From: Flavobacteriia bacterium
GTDB lineage: Bacteria; Bacteroidota; Bacteroidia; Flavobacteriales; Weeksellaceae
Length of the DNA stretch: 64,000 bases
Assembly (NCBI GenBank): GCA_015999765.1
Contig: JAECQR010000001.1
Span: 496,001-560,000, forward strand
Reading direction: 5' to 3'
The translations under genes were made by a program, and so were the position numbers. The notes below the pieces were generated by a model, which saw nothing but the letters and a program-made list of their open reading frames with translations, was not told the origin of the DNA and did no database searches. Positions 25,029 to 33,574 of the stretch are shown here, piece after piece. Positions within the stretch are counted from its first letter, which is position 1; each line of letters begins with the position of its first letter.

Positions 25029-25739
25029 ATGGCAAAACATAAAACGCACACCGACAAACACGAAATGGAAGGGAAGGAAACTGTAGAAGTTTTCAAGGAT
25101 TTAGACAGAGGTGCATTAGATACCGAAAGATTTCTGGAAAAAAATGCCAAAACATTGGTTACAGTTTTTGTGGCTTTATTAGCACTGGTTCTTGGGTATT
25201 TTGCTTACCAGCAGTTTTATGTAGGTCCACGAAATGAAGAAGCTACTTTAAGTTATCTTGCTGCTCAGAAAAATTTGGCTGACGGAAAAGAAGAACTGGC
25301 TTTGGGCGGTAAAACGGCTGCTAATCCAGGTTATTTAGGGACTTATAATGAATTTTCAGGAACCAAAGTCGGTAAGCTTTCTGCTTATAGTGCAGGATTG
25401 CTGAAATTCAAAGAAGGAAAATATCAGGAAGCTTATGATCTGCTTGATAAATTTTCATCAGACAACAAGATCTTAACTGCACTGAAATTCGGAGCAATGG
25501 CAGATTGTCAACTTAACCTGAATAAAAATGAGGACGCTCTTTCACTTTTAGATAAAGCATCTACAGCATCTGATGATCCCTATACTTCTTATTATTTCAC
25601 AAAGAAAGCGGGAATGGTGTCTCTAGCATTGAAAAAAAATGCAGAAGCAAAAAAATATTTCAGCGCAATCGACGAAAAATATCAGGATTACGACAACGGA
25701 ATGTCTGATGCTTACATTGAAATGGTAAAATATTACTAA
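25029..25739 (+). CDS. TPR-containing membrane protein (YfgM-like)
   Basis: A 236-residue protein with an acidic/His-rich N-terminus, one transmembrane helix (about 41-60, LVTVFVALLALVLGYFAYQ) and a TPR-type helical C-terminal region (AGLLKFKEGKYQEAYDLL, then DCQLNLNKNEDALSLLDKA). The single-helix plus TPR layout resembles YfgM, a periplasmic chaperone associated with SecYEG; that is inference from layout. It lies 14 bases upstream of ribH. Confidence 0.82.
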   Translation: MAKHKTHTDKHEMEGKETVEVFKDLDRGALDTERFLEKNAKTLVTVFVALLALVLGYFAYQQFYVGPRNEEATLSYLAAQKNLADGKEELALGGKTAANPGYLGTYNEFSGTKVGKLSAYSAGLLKFKEGKYQEAYDLLDKFSSDNKILTALKFGAMADCQLNLNKNEDALSLLDKASTASDDPYTSYYFTKKAGMVSLALKKNAEAKKYFSAIDEKYQDYDNGMSDAYIEMVKYY

Positions 25740-25753
25740 ATAAAAAATATAAA

Positions 25754-26272
25754 ATGGCAACTGTAAATCTTTCAGATTACAAACCATTGCAGCTTACTAA
25801 TGCCGGTTCTTACAGAATTGGCATTGTTGTTTCTGAATGGAATGATTTTGTGACCCATAACCTTCGCGACGGAGCATTGGAAGTTCTGAAAACTGAAGGT
25901 GTAAACGAGGACAACATCAAAGTATTTAGTGTTCCCGGCGCATTCGAACTTAATTACGCCTCTATGCAGCTTTGCAAAGAGAAAAAATTTGATGCTGTGA
26001 TTGCTATTGGTTGCGTGATCCGTGGAGAGACTCCTCATTTTGATTACGTTTGTTCAGCAGTTGCGCAAGGGATTAAAGACTGCAACATTTTAACTGATGT
26101 TCCCACGATATTCTGTCTTTTAACTGATGATACTAAAGAACAGTCTGTCGCAAGAAGCGGCGGAAGTCTTGGTAATAAGGGCGTAGAAGCTGCTGTTACT
26201 GCTCTGCAAATGATTGAATTCAAGCGCAATCTTTCCGAGAAAAAAGGGAATATTGGTTTCGGAAATTTGTAG
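25754..26272 (+). CDS. ribH: 6,7-dimethyl-8-ribityllumazine synthase
   Basis: A 172-residue lumazine synthase, the penultimate enzyme of riboflavin synthesis. It condenses the ribityl-aminouracil with dihydroxybutanone phosphate. Motifs are RIGIVVSEWNDFVTHNLRDG, VPGAFEL, and AIGCVIRGETPHFDYVCSAV with the catalytic His. Then come VPTIFCLLTDDTKEQSVAR and GNKGVEAAVTALQM. It is an orphan here: no other rib genes lie in the window. It probably shares the promoter of the upstream TPR gene. Confidence 0.97.
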   Translation: MATVNLSDYKPLQLTNAGSYRIGIVVSEWNDFVTHNLRDGALEVLKTEGVNEDNIKVFSVPGAFELNYASMQLCKEKKFDAVIAIGCVIRGETPHFDYVCSAVAQGIKDCNILTDVPTIFCLLTDDTKEQSVARSGGSLGNKGVEAAVTALQMIEFKRNLSEKKGNIGFGNL

Positions 26273-26330
26273 CTTTACAGTAACTCTGCTTTATTCAAAA
26301 GCGAAAAAAGAGATTACAATTTAAAGCGAA

Positions 26331-28409
26331 ATGATACAGACAAAACTAAAACCGTTTTTTTATCTCGGGATTTTTTATCTCCTGGTATCTCTTATTTTAA
26401 GAATTATTTTCATCTTTCATCCAATTACAAATGCAGATTTTGCACTGTTTGAAAGTCTGAAGATAGTAGCTGTCGGTTTGTTAAGCGACATTTTAGTTTT
26501 TACGTTAGCCAGCAGTTTATTGGCTTTGTACTTTCTTTTCTTATCTAATTCTAAGTACAGAAAACCATACGGATACATCATTTTCGGCTTGTTGATGACT
26601 GCATTCGTTTATACCGCTTTTGTACCCGGAAATATTTTCCGACAGTACGGCGGAGCATTCCCCGAAGTTGCCACCGCATTTATAGGTTTGAAAACACTGC
26701 TGTTTGGCTTGATGCTTTTTCTCCCAGTTCAGCGGCTTAAAATTCGTAATATTCTTTACTTTATCACCTTGTTTTTATATGTTGTACTCATCATTTTCAA
26801 TGCAGTAAGCGAATATTTTTTCTGGAATGAATTCGGGCTCCGATACAATTTTATTGCAGTAGATTATTTAATTTATACCAATGAAGTTATAGGAAACATT
26901 ATGGAAAGTTATCCTGTACTTCCATTATTTTCAGTCATATTTATTCTGGCAGCGGCAGTTACATGGTTCATATTCCGGAGGACTAAAGATGAACTTACTG
27001 AGCTTCCCAATTTCAAGCAGAAACTTATTTTACTCGGTTCATTTGTGCTGTTGTGTGGTATGAGTCTTCTGCTCATTCCGAAACTGAACGAGGTAAAAAC
27101 AGGCAACACTTTCGCGCAGGAGATTCAGGCGAACGGCTTTCCTAAATTCTTCAATGCGTTCACCCAAAAAGAGCTCGATTATTTCCAGTTTTACCCAACG
27201 CTGAACGAATCTGTCGCTGGACAGCGCTTTCTGAAAGAATTTAAGCCCGCATCATTATCCCGTATAATTACATCACCAAAACCTGAATTAAAGAAAAACG
27301 TGGTACTGATTTCTATTGAAAGTCTGTCCGCCGATTTTCTAGCTCATTACGGAAATACCCAGAATATTACTCCATTTCTCGACAGTCTGGCAACCAGATC
27401 TTTAATGTTCACAAACCTTTATGCCACCGGAAACAGAACAGTTCGCGGACTTGAAGCTTTAACCTTGTGCATTCCTCCAACAGCTGGAGAGAGTATTATT
27501 AAAAGGAAAAATAACAAGAATAAATTTACCACCGGAAGTGTTTTCAAATCGAAAGGCTACGATGTGAAATTTTTATACGGTGGTGACAGCTATTTCGATA
27601 ATATGGAAGATTTCTATAAGGGAAATGGATATGATATTGTTGATAGAAGCAGTTTTAAACCCGAAGAAATCACTTTTGGGAATATCTGGGGCGTTTCAGA
27701 TGAAGATATGGCGAGAAAAGCAATAGAGGTAATGAATCTTGAAGCGAAAAGCGGAAAACCGTTTTTTAACCATTGGATGACGGTTTCTAACCACAGACCT
27801 TTTACTTATCCCGACGGTCGGATTGATATTCCCGGAAACGCCAAATCACGAGAAGGCGGCGTAAAATATACCGATTATTCGATCCGGAAGTTTTTTGAAA
27901 TGGCTAAGAAACAGGATTGGTATAAAAATACTGTTTTTGTAATTGTAGCAGATCATTGCGCGTCGAGTGCAGGAAAAACAGAACTTCCAATGGATAAATA
28001 CAGAATCCCTGGAATGATATTTTCCGAAGGCTTCATCGAACCACAGCAATTTAACAAGCTGATGTCGCAGATCGATGTGATGCCTACATTGTTGGGAATT
28101 TTAAATTTCAGTTATCGCTCTACATTTTTAGGTCAGGATGTTTTTACGGACGATTTTCAGCCAAAAGCCTATGTAGCTACCTATCAGGATCTGGGATTAG
28201 TTAAAGATAATTATTTAACGGTGATTTCACCAACAAAAAAAGTGAGACAGTATTCGTTGGTATCACAAAAATCGGGTTTGCCGGAAGATTTTAGACTTTA
28301 TTTTGATGAAATACCGGCTAAGAAATCGGTACAGAACTTGATTGATGACTGCGTTGCTGCATTTCAGTCGACCAGTTACTGGCTTCAGGAAAACAAGCTG
28401 AATAAATAA
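26331..28409 (+). CDS. LTA synthase-family sulfatase-fold phosphotransferase
   Basis: A 692-residue inner-membrane protein. Five N-terminal transmembrane helices (within 1-225) precede an extracytoplasmic alkaline-phosphatase-fold domain (about 320-640). The metal site is indicated by VLISIESLSADF, the nucleophile Thr in TGNRTVRGLEALTL, and VIVADHCASSAG. Gram-positive relatives polymerise lipoteichoic acid. In a Gram-negative it more likely moves phosphoglycerol or phosphoethanolamine onto an envelope glycan or lipid. The exact substrate is unknown. It lies 58 bases after ribH. Confidence 0.9.
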   Translation: MIQTKLKPFFYLGIFYLLVSLILRIIFIFHPITNADFALFESLKIVAVGLLSDILVFTLASSLLALYFLFLSNSKYRKPYGYIIFGLLMTAFVYTAFVPGNIFRQYGGAFPEVATAFIGLKTLLFGLMLFLPVQRLKIRNILYFITLFLYVVLIIFNAVSEYFFWNEFGLRYNFIAVDYLIYTNEVIGNIMESYPVLPLFSVIFILAAAVTWFIFRRTKDELTELPNFKQKLILLGSFVLLCGMSLLLIPKLNEVKTGNTFAQEIQANGFPKFFNAFTQKELDYFQFYPTLNESVAGQRFLKEFKPASLSRIITSPKPELKKNVVLISIESLSADFLAHYGNTQNITPFLDSLATRSLMFTNLYATGNRTVRGLEALTLCIPPTAGESIIKRKNNKNKFTTGSVFKSKGYDVKFLYGGDSYFDNMEDFYKGNGYDIVDRSSFKPEEITFGNIWGVSDEDMARKAIEVMNLEAKSGKPFFNHWMTVSNHRPFTYPDGRIDIPGNAKSREGGVKYTDYSIRKFFEMAKKQDWYKNTVFVIVADHCASSAGKTELPMDKYRIPGMIFSEGFIEPQQFNKLMSQIDVMPTLLGILNFSYRSTFLGQDVFTDDFQPKAYVATYQDLGLVKDNYLTVISPTKKVRQYSLVSQKSGLPEDFRLYFDEIPAKKSVQNLIDDCVAAFQSTSYWLQENKLNK

Positions 28410-28455
28410 AATTAATGTATTTTTAAAATAAGAAATAACTTATAAATTACAGACC

Positions 28456-29313
28456 ATGAAATGGACAAACGACAGAAGCGGAAATGTGGATGACAGAAGG
28501 GGCGCAGGTGGAGGCGGCGGAATGCTTGTAGGCGGAGGCTTGGGAACCTTAATTATCGCTGCTATTATATTCTTTTTAGGTGGCGACCCTTCAGCAATAC
28601 TTTCCTCAGGGATGGGAAGTTCGAGCCAGCAGACCGAACAGCGTGATCTGACTCAGGAAGAGCTAAAAGTGAGGGAATTCGTAGAGATGATTACAGCAGA
28701 GAATGAACAGACCTGGGCCAAAGTCTTTCAGGAAAACGGAATGCAGTACCAACCGGCAAAAGTGGTGATGTTTGAAGCGGTAACCCAGTCAGGATGTGGA
28801 ACAGCACAGGCAGCGATGGGGCCTTTTTACTGCCCAGCCGATCAAACCGTTTATATGGATATGAGTTTTTTCAAAGAATTGCAGCAGCGTTTTGGCGCAC
28901 AGGTTACGGAATTTTCCATAGCATACGTAATGGCTCATGAAATGGGACATCATATTCAAAATCTATTGGGAACCTTACAGAAAACTGACCAGTTACGCAG
29001 AAGCGGTAGGTATTCGGAAGCGGATATGAACAGGGTTTCTGTGGCTACAGAACTTCAGGCTGATTTTTATGCCGGAGTTTGGTCGAGACAAACCGATAAC
29101 CGTGAAAAGTTTCTGGAACCTGGCGACCTTGAGGCTGCAATTTCAGCGGCTGAAGCAGTAGGCGACGATAATATTCAGAAGAAATCGCAAGGATACGTGA
29201 ATCAGGAAGGTTTCACCCACGGAAGTTCAGCCCAACGTAAAGAATGGTTTATGAAAGGATATAATACCGGAGATATTCGCCAGGGCGACACATTCAACGC
29301 ACTTCTGAAATAA
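28456..29313 (+). CDS. Neutral zinc metallopeptidase (YpfJ/KPN_02809 family)
   Basis: A 285-residue protein with the characteristic N-terminus MKWTNDRSGNVDDRRGAGGG, a glycine-rich stretch, one transmembrane helix (about 27-47), and a zinc site in AYVMAHEMGHHIQNLLG with a downstream Glu in ATELQADFYAGVW. Cys in SGCGTAQAAMGPFYCP may form a disulfide. The physiological substrate of this family is unknown. It probably stands at the end of the ribH-side transcript, ahead of a strong terminator. Confidence 0.92.
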   Translation: MKWTNDRSGNVDDRRGAGGGGGMLVGGGLGTLIIAAIIFFLGGDPSAILSSGMGSSSQQTEQRDLTQEELKVREFVEMITAENEQTWAKVFQENGMQYQPAKVVMFEAVTQSGCGTAQAAMGPFYCPADQTVYMDMSFFKELQQRFGAQVTEFSIAYVMAHEMGHHIQNLLGTLQKTDQLRRSGRYSEADMNRVSVATELQADFYAGVWSRQTDNREKFLEPGDLEAAISAAEAVGDDNIQKKSQGYVNQEGFTHGSSAQRKEWFMKGYNTGDIRQGDTFNALLK

Positions 29314-29336
29314 ATAAAAAATTAAATCCTTGAAAT

Positions 29337-29372
29337 AAAAACCCGCAATGTAATTTTACATTGCGGGTTTTT
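29337..29372. terminator. Bidirectional terminator
   Basis: A 13-base perfect stem ACCCGCAATGTAA / TTACATTGCGGGT, flanked by A and T runs, between the convergent metallopeptidase and YtxH-like genes. Confidence 0.88.
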
Positions 29373-29391
29373 GGTCTGAAAAGGAGGTGTT

Positions 29392-29634
29392 TTAATTCTG
29401 GTTTACAGACTCGTTAACTGTTGTTTTAGCTTGCTCAGCTTTGTTCTGTACCTGAGAAGCAACTTCATTGGCTTTGGATTTTAAATCGCTTCCCAATTTA
29501 TTGAAATTGTCTTTCGCAGTGTTAAACTTATCTTTTACTGCCTGCTTTTCTTCTGGAGTAGAGTTTTTATATTTCCAAAATGCTACTGCTCCAAGTCCTA
29601 GCAATGCTAATAAACCGTTTCTTTTAGTGCTCAT
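29392..29634 (-). CDS. YtxH-like small membrane protein
   Basis: 80 residues: a short N-terminal hydrophobic segment (about 7-20, GLLALLGLGAVAFW), then a long charged amphipathic helix (KDKFNTAKDNFNKLGSDLKS and on) with heptad-like spacing, ending TTVNESVNQN. This layout matches YtxH-type general-stress proteins of unknown mechanism. No standard TAnnTTTG element is seen upstream. A sequence resembling a sigma-54 promoter lies about 50 bases before the ATG. Confidence 0.8.
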   Translation of the reverse strand: MSTKRNGLLALLGLGAVAFWKYKNSTPEEKQAVKDKFNTAKDNFNKLGSDLKSKANEVASQVQNKAEQAKTTVNESVNQN

Positions 29635-29684
29635 AATTTAAGTTTTAAGTTAATGTAATTAATGAATGTTTACCCACAGTCAAC

Positions 29685-29701
29685 TGTAAAAACTATGCCA
29701 G
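29685..29701 (-). promoter_or_regulatory. Weak sigma-54-like element upstream of the YtxH-like gene
   Basis: CTGGCATAGTTTTTACA on the minus strand has GG and then, ten bases on, AC instead of the GC of the sigma-54 -12 element. Arms TCAACTG/CAGTTGA overlap it. One key base is off, so this is speculative. Confidence 0.25.
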
Positions 29702-29860
29702 TTGAATGTTTGAAAATATAAAGTTTGTTAAATTATAAAGTTGTGCCCGGATTTTAAGCATTAAAGACATTGAGCATTCAGAAAGGCATCAGTGGTCTGA
29801 ATATTTTCACAAAAAAACTCTGCCAGAACGACAGAGTTAGTTATTTTAAAGTTTAAAATC

Positions 29861-31486
29861 CTATCCTAAGTAAGGATATTTATAATCCTTAGGAGATACA
29901 AATGTTTCTTTAATACTTCTTACGGAAACCCATCTCAGCAAATTCATTTTAGAACCTGCTTTGTCATTGGTACCGGAAGCTCTCGCGCCGCCAAAAGGTT
30001 GCTGGCCAACTACTGCACCCGTCGGTTTGTCGTTGATGTAAAAGTTTCCTGCGGCGTTTTCCAAAGCTTTGTATGCTTCATCAATCGCGTATCTGTCCTG
30101 CGAAAAAATAGAACCCGTTAAGGAATAAGGAGATGTTTCATCCACAAGTTTCAGCGTTTCTTTCCAGTTAATGTCTTCATAAACATACACTGAAAGTATT
30201 GGGCCGAAGATTTCTTCGCAAACTGATTCGTATTTCGGATTCGTAGTTTCAATTACAGTAGGCTCAACAAACCACCCTTTTGAATCATCGCACTTTCCGC
30301 CGAAAATTACTTTTGCATCTGAAGATTGCTCTGCACGTTCAATGTAACCTTTACATTTCTCGAAAGAATTTTTGTCGATAACTGCATTCACGAAGTTAGA
30401 AGGATCTTCCGGGCTTCCCATTTTAATGGTTTTAAGCTGGGCTTCCATCACATTTTTAACCTCGGGCCAAAGCGATTTAGGGATATAAGCGCGGGAAGCA
30501 GCAGAACATTTCTGCCCTTGGTATTCAAAAGCACCGCGAACCATTCCTGTTGCAACAGCTTCAACATTCGCCGACGGATGCACCATAATAAAGTCTTTTC
30601 CTCCAGTTTCTCCAACGATTCTTGGATATGTTTTATACTGGTGAATATTATTCCCGATTTTCTTCCACATATCCTGGAATACCGTGGTTGAGCCTGTAAA
30701 GTGCAGACCTGCAAAATCAGGATGTGCCAATACTTTTTCTGCAGTTTCTTTGCCGTCTGTAAAAATCATATTGATTACGCCCGCCGGCAAGCCAGCTTCT
30801 GTAAGAATATCCATAATGATCTTAGCAGAAAGAACCTGTTTGTCCGAAGGCTTCCAAACCACAACATTTCCCATCATCGCCATACAGGTTGGAAGATTTC
30901 CGGCAATTGCTGTAAAGTTGAATGGTGTAACCGCAAAACAGAACCCTTCCAGCGGGCGGTATTCTGATCTGTTCCAGATTCCGCTGTCGGAAACAGGCTG
31001 ATCACTATATATTTCGGTCATGAATTCCACATTATATCTTAGGAAGTCTATAAACTCACACGCCGCATCGATTTCTGCCTGATGAACGTTTTTACTCTGC
31101 CCGATCATTGTTGCGGCATTCAGACGGTCACGGTACGGTCCGGCAACTAAATCAGCAGCTTTCAGAAAGATTGCAGCACGCTGTTCCCACCCGAGATTGT
31201 TCCACTTTACTCTTGCAGCGAGAGCGGTATTGATTGCTTCGTCAACATGCGTCATGTCTCCTTTGTAATAAAAGCCGAGATTATGTTGATGATCCTGAGG
31301 GGAACTGATAGCGACCTTATTATCAGAAGTAATTTCTTTACCGTTGATGATCATAGGAATTTCTACCTGCTCTTTCCACATCTTTTTGTAAGTTGCAATC
31401 AAAGAGTTAACTTCAGCAGAACCCGGTTCATAAGTTCTTACGGGCTCGTTTACTGCGTAAGGAACTTGCGAAATAGCTTTTGACAT
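29861..31486 (-). CDS. pruA: L-glutamate gamma-semialdehyde dehydrogenase
   Basis: A 541-residue aldehyde dehydrogenase that oxidises glutamate semialdehyde (P5C) to glutamate in proline and arginine breakdown. The group fits the monofunctional, mitochondrial-like P5CDH: start SKAISQVPYAVNEPVRTY, catalytic Glu in RIVGETGGKDF, catalytic Cys near residue 326 in EYQGQKCSAASRAY, and GQQPFGGARASGTNDKAG near the end. No proline dehydrogenase gene is adjacent. It has its own strong promoter, so it is probably monocistronic. Confidence 0.96.
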   Translation of the reverse strand: MSKAISQVPYAVNEPVRTYEPGSAEVNSLIATYKKMWKEQVEIPMIINGKEITSDNKVAISSPQDHQHNLGFYYKGDMTHVDEAINTALAARVKWNNLGWEQRAAIFLKAADLVAGPYRDRLNAATMIGQSKNVHQAEIDAACEFIDFLRYNVEFMTEIYSDQPVSDSGIWNRSEYRPLEGFCFAVTPFNFTAIAGNLPTCMAMMGNVVVWKPSDKQVLSAKIIMDILTEAGLPAGVINMIFTDGKETAEKVLAHPDFAGLHFTGSTTVFQDMWKKIGNNIHQYKTYPRIVGETGGKDFIMVHPSANVEAVATGMVRGAFEYQGQKCSAASRAYIPKSLWPEVKNVMEAQLKTIKMGSPEDPSNFVNAVIDKNSFEKCKGYIERAEQSSDAKVIFGGKCDDSKGWFVEPTVIETTNPKYESVCEEIFGPILSVYVYEDINWKETLKLVDETSPYSLTGSIFSQDRYAIDEAYKALENAAGNFYINDKPTGAVVGQQPFGGARASGTNDKAGSKMNLLRWVSVRSIKETFVSPKDYKYPYLG

Positions 31487-31521
31487 ATTTTTAAATTTTA
31501 TTGATTATTTTGAGAATGTTA

Positions 31522-31553
31522 CAAAGTTAAGGCAATTGCTTCAATGTGCCAAA
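31522..31553 (-). promoter_or_regulatory. Promoter of pruA
   Basis: On the minus strand TTTG (31553-31550), 20 bases, TAACTTTG (31529-31522). It fits the consensus well and leaves a leader of about 30 bases. Confidence 0.72.
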
Positions 31554-31562
31554 ACAGCTTTT

Positions 31563-32219
31563 TTATAGAGATGCTTTTACAAGAATCTTATCACATACTA
31601 TTTTGCTTAATATAGTAGAGGCATCGCTGATTTTTACGGTCATGGATCTGTCGAACTTTTCGATCTCCAGGATCTCGATTTCCTTTCCCAACTCGAGGTT
31701 CTTTATATTTAGAAAAGTGAGAAAGTCATCGTCTGTAATTGTCACAGCAGTGAAGATCACACTTTGTCCAATACTGCATTCGCTTAATTTTTTCAAATCC
31801 TGAGCGATAATATTTCCTTCTTTGTCCGGAATCGGTTCCCCGTGTGGATCAAATTTAGGGTAGTTCAGGATTTCGTCCATTTTATCAAAGAAGGTTTCTG
31901 AATGAATATGCTCCAACTGTTCAGCAATTTCATGAACATTTTCCCATCCAAAATTCATTTTTTCGACAAGAAACATCTCTGTTAAACGGTGCTTTCTTAC
32001 GATAAGTGCTGCCTGTTTTTTTCCCGAATCTGTAATTTTCAGTGGTTTATAACTCTCGTAAACTACCCAGTTTCTGTCAGCGAATTTCTTCATCATATTG
32101 TTCACGCTTGGCATTTTCACATCAAGGAACTTGCTGATTTCATTGATGGCTACAGTATTTTCTTCATTAATTAAATGAAAGATAGCTTTCAGGTAATTTT
32201 CTTCACTAAGTGATATCAT
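31563..32219 (-). CDS. DtxR/MntR-family metal-dependent transcriptional regulator
   Basis: 218 residues. The N-terminal winged helix-turn-helix (SEENYLKAIFHLINEENTV, ISKFLDVKMPSVNNMMKKF) is followed by the metal-binding dimerisation domain (RKHRLTEMFLVEKMNF, VHEIAEQLEHIHSETF) and a C-terminal FeoA/SH3-like domain (about 145-218). Three-domain DtxR proteins sense Fe(II) or Mn(II) and repress uptake genes. The metal is not certain. No metal transporter lies alongside. A palindrome just upstream of its ATG could be an autoregulatory operator. Confidence 0.92.
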   Translation of the reverse strand: MISLSEENYLKAIFHLINEENTVAINEISKFLDVKMPSVNNMMKKFADRNWVVYESYKPLKITDSGKKQAALIVRKHRLTEMFLVEKMNFGWENVHEIAEQLEHIHSETFFDKMDEILNYPKFDPHGEPIPDKEGNIIAQDLKKLSECSIGQSVIFTAVTITDDDFLTFLNIKNLELGKEIEILEIEKFDRSMTVKISDASTILSKIVCDKILVKASL

Positions 32220-32224
32220 ATAAA

Positions 32225-32252
32225 GTTAGATTAATGGGTCTGTAAATCTAAC
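32225..32252. promoter_or_regulatory. Candidate DtxR-family operator
   Basis: GTTAGATT and AATCTAAC are perfect 8-base arms with a 12-base spacer, 5 bases upstream of the regulator's ATG. TTAG...CTAA arms recall DtxR-type sites, so autoregulation is plausible. Confidence 0.4.
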
Positions 32253-32265
32253 AATAAATTGTATA

Positions 32266-32293
32266 AAGAAAAAACGCGCAAGAGTTGCGCGTT
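32266..32293 (-). terminator. Terminator-like hairpin with no gene upstream
   Basis: AACGCGCAA and TTGCGCGTT form a perfect 9-base stem with a 3-base loop (32273-32293). On the minus strand it is followed by six Ts, on the plus strand by no T-run. It stands 46 bases before the DtxR-like gene, so it could end a small RNA or act as a leader attenuator. Confidence 0.5.
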
Positions 32294-32433
32294 CTGACTA
32301 ACATTTAAATATATGATCTTTACTACTTTTACGAAGTTCCGGAAATACGTTTAAAGAAGGTAAAAATGGTTATTAGTTTTATTACTTCTTATTTTGCTAT
32401 CACAAAGGTGGAAAATTAAATCGTTTCCTAAAC

Positions 32434-32470
32434 GGGTGATTTTACCGTATTTTTATTGGTGAAATCACCC
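32434..32470 (+). promoter_or_regulatory. Paired palindromes / long hairpin upstream of the aldolase
   Basis: Two 12-base near-palindromes, GGTGATTTTACC (32435-32446) and GGTGAAATCACC (32458-32469), centred 23 bases apart. Together they also form a 14-pair stem with two G-U pairs and a 9-base loop in plus-strand RNA. Either a double operator or an RNA hairpin is possible. Confidence 0.45.
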
Positions 32471-32542
32471 ATTTTGTATACATTTATAATCCAATATCCG
32501 TGGAACCCAGCGGAAGTAATTAAATAAGATTCTAAATAAAGA

Positions 32543-33574
32543 ATGAAGTATTCATTTAAGAATGATTATGCTGAAGGTGCACATCCAAGGATACTGGAGG
32601 CACTTATCAAAAATAATCTCAGCCAGCAAAATGGTTATGGACTAGACGAATTTTCGTTAAATGCTGCCGAGCTAATCAAAACCAAGTGTCATTCACCACA
32701 CGCATCCGTACACTTCGTTTCAGGAGGAACCCAAGCCAACCTGATCGTCATCTCAGCTTTACTAAGACCACATGAAAGTGTTGTAGCAGCGCATACCGGC
32801 CATATTTTTACCAATGAAGCTGGAGCAATTGAGGCAACCGGTCACAAAGTTCATGGAGTTTTGACTTCTGACGGGAAGTTACGGCCCGAAGACATTCAGA
32901 GTGTTTTGGATATCCACCAAAATTTTCCGCACCAGATCAAGCAGAAAATGGTGTATATCTCCAATTCTACAGAAGTAGGTACTATTTATTCCCTGCAGGA
33001 GTTGCGGGATCTTTATTCGTTCTGTCAGGATAAAAATCTGATTCTTTTTATGGATGGTGCACGCCTTGGTCCTGCACTTACGGCTGAAACCAATGATATA
33101 AGTTTTGCGAATATTGCAAAATATACCGACGTGTTTTATTTAGGAGGCACCAAAAACGGCGCACTGATTGGTGAGGCAATCGTGATAACAAATTCAGGTC
33201 TTCAGGATGAATTTGGCTTTCATCTGAAACAGAAAGGAGCAATGCTTGCAAAAGGCCGCCTTCTGGGAATTCAGTTTCAAGAACTTCTCGCGGACAATCT
33301 TTATTTTGAGCTTGCCGAACATGCAAATCAGCAGGCAATGAAAATAAAAGAGGCTTTGCTCGAAAAAGATTGTACTTTTCTTTCAGAGACCTTTACGAAT
33401 CAGATCTTCCCAATTTTGAGTAAAAACCATATCAGTCAGCTTTCAGATAGATTTGACTTTTACGTTTGGAAGAAAATTAATGATGAAAGTTCGGCGGTTC
33501 GGATCATTACCTCATGGGCAACATCCGACGAAATAGTAAACGATTTTATTAATGAAATTAAAAATTTAAAATGA
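32543..33574 (+). CDS. Threonine aldolase-family PLP enzyme
   Basis: A 343-residue fold-type I PLP enzyme of the beta-eliminating lyase / low-specificity L-threonine aldolase family, which cleaves threonine or allo-threonine to glycine and acetaldehyde. Visible are KNDYAEGAHPRILEAL, FVSGGTQANLIVISAL (phosphate-binding loop), LFMDGARLGPAL (ring-stacking Asp-Gly-Ala-Arg) and the Schiff-base Lys in YLGGTKNGAL. Exact substrate and stereochemistry are not readable. Its TGA overlaps the peptidase ATG (ATGA). Confidence 0.92.
   Translation: MKYSFKNDYAEGAHPRILEALIKNNLSQQNGYGLDEFSLNAAELIKTKCHSPHASVHFVSGGTQANLIVISALLRPHESVVAAHTGHIFTNEAGAIEATGHKVHGVLTSDGKLRPEDIQSVLDIHQNFPHQIKQKMVYISNSTEVGTIYSLQELRDLYSFCQDKNLILFMDGARLGPALTAETNDISFANIAKYTDVFYLGGTKNGALIGEAIVITNSGLQDEFGFHLKQKGAMLAKGRLLGIQFQELLADNLYFELAEHANQQAMKIKEALLEKDCTFLSETFTNQIFPILSKNHISQLSDRFDFYVWKKINDESSAVRIITSWATSDEIVNDFINEIKNLK

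Larger units (their letters stand above)
32220..32542. other. 323-base divergent intergenic region
   Basis: No convincing coding sequence is seen. The region holds a GTTAGATT palindrome beside the DtxR-like gene, a minus-strand terminator-like hairpin, and a pair of GGTGA-type palindromes that also fold as a long hairpin; all three are listed separately. The rest is AT-rich. No tRNA or known riboswitch pattern was recognised. Confidence 0.6.

Noticed and set aside
32220-32542. A tRNA, tmRNA or 6S RNA gene in the largest intergenic gap
   Set aside because: No cloverleaf, tag sequence or closing long stem could be found by eye; only isolated hairpins are supported, so no RNA gene is called.
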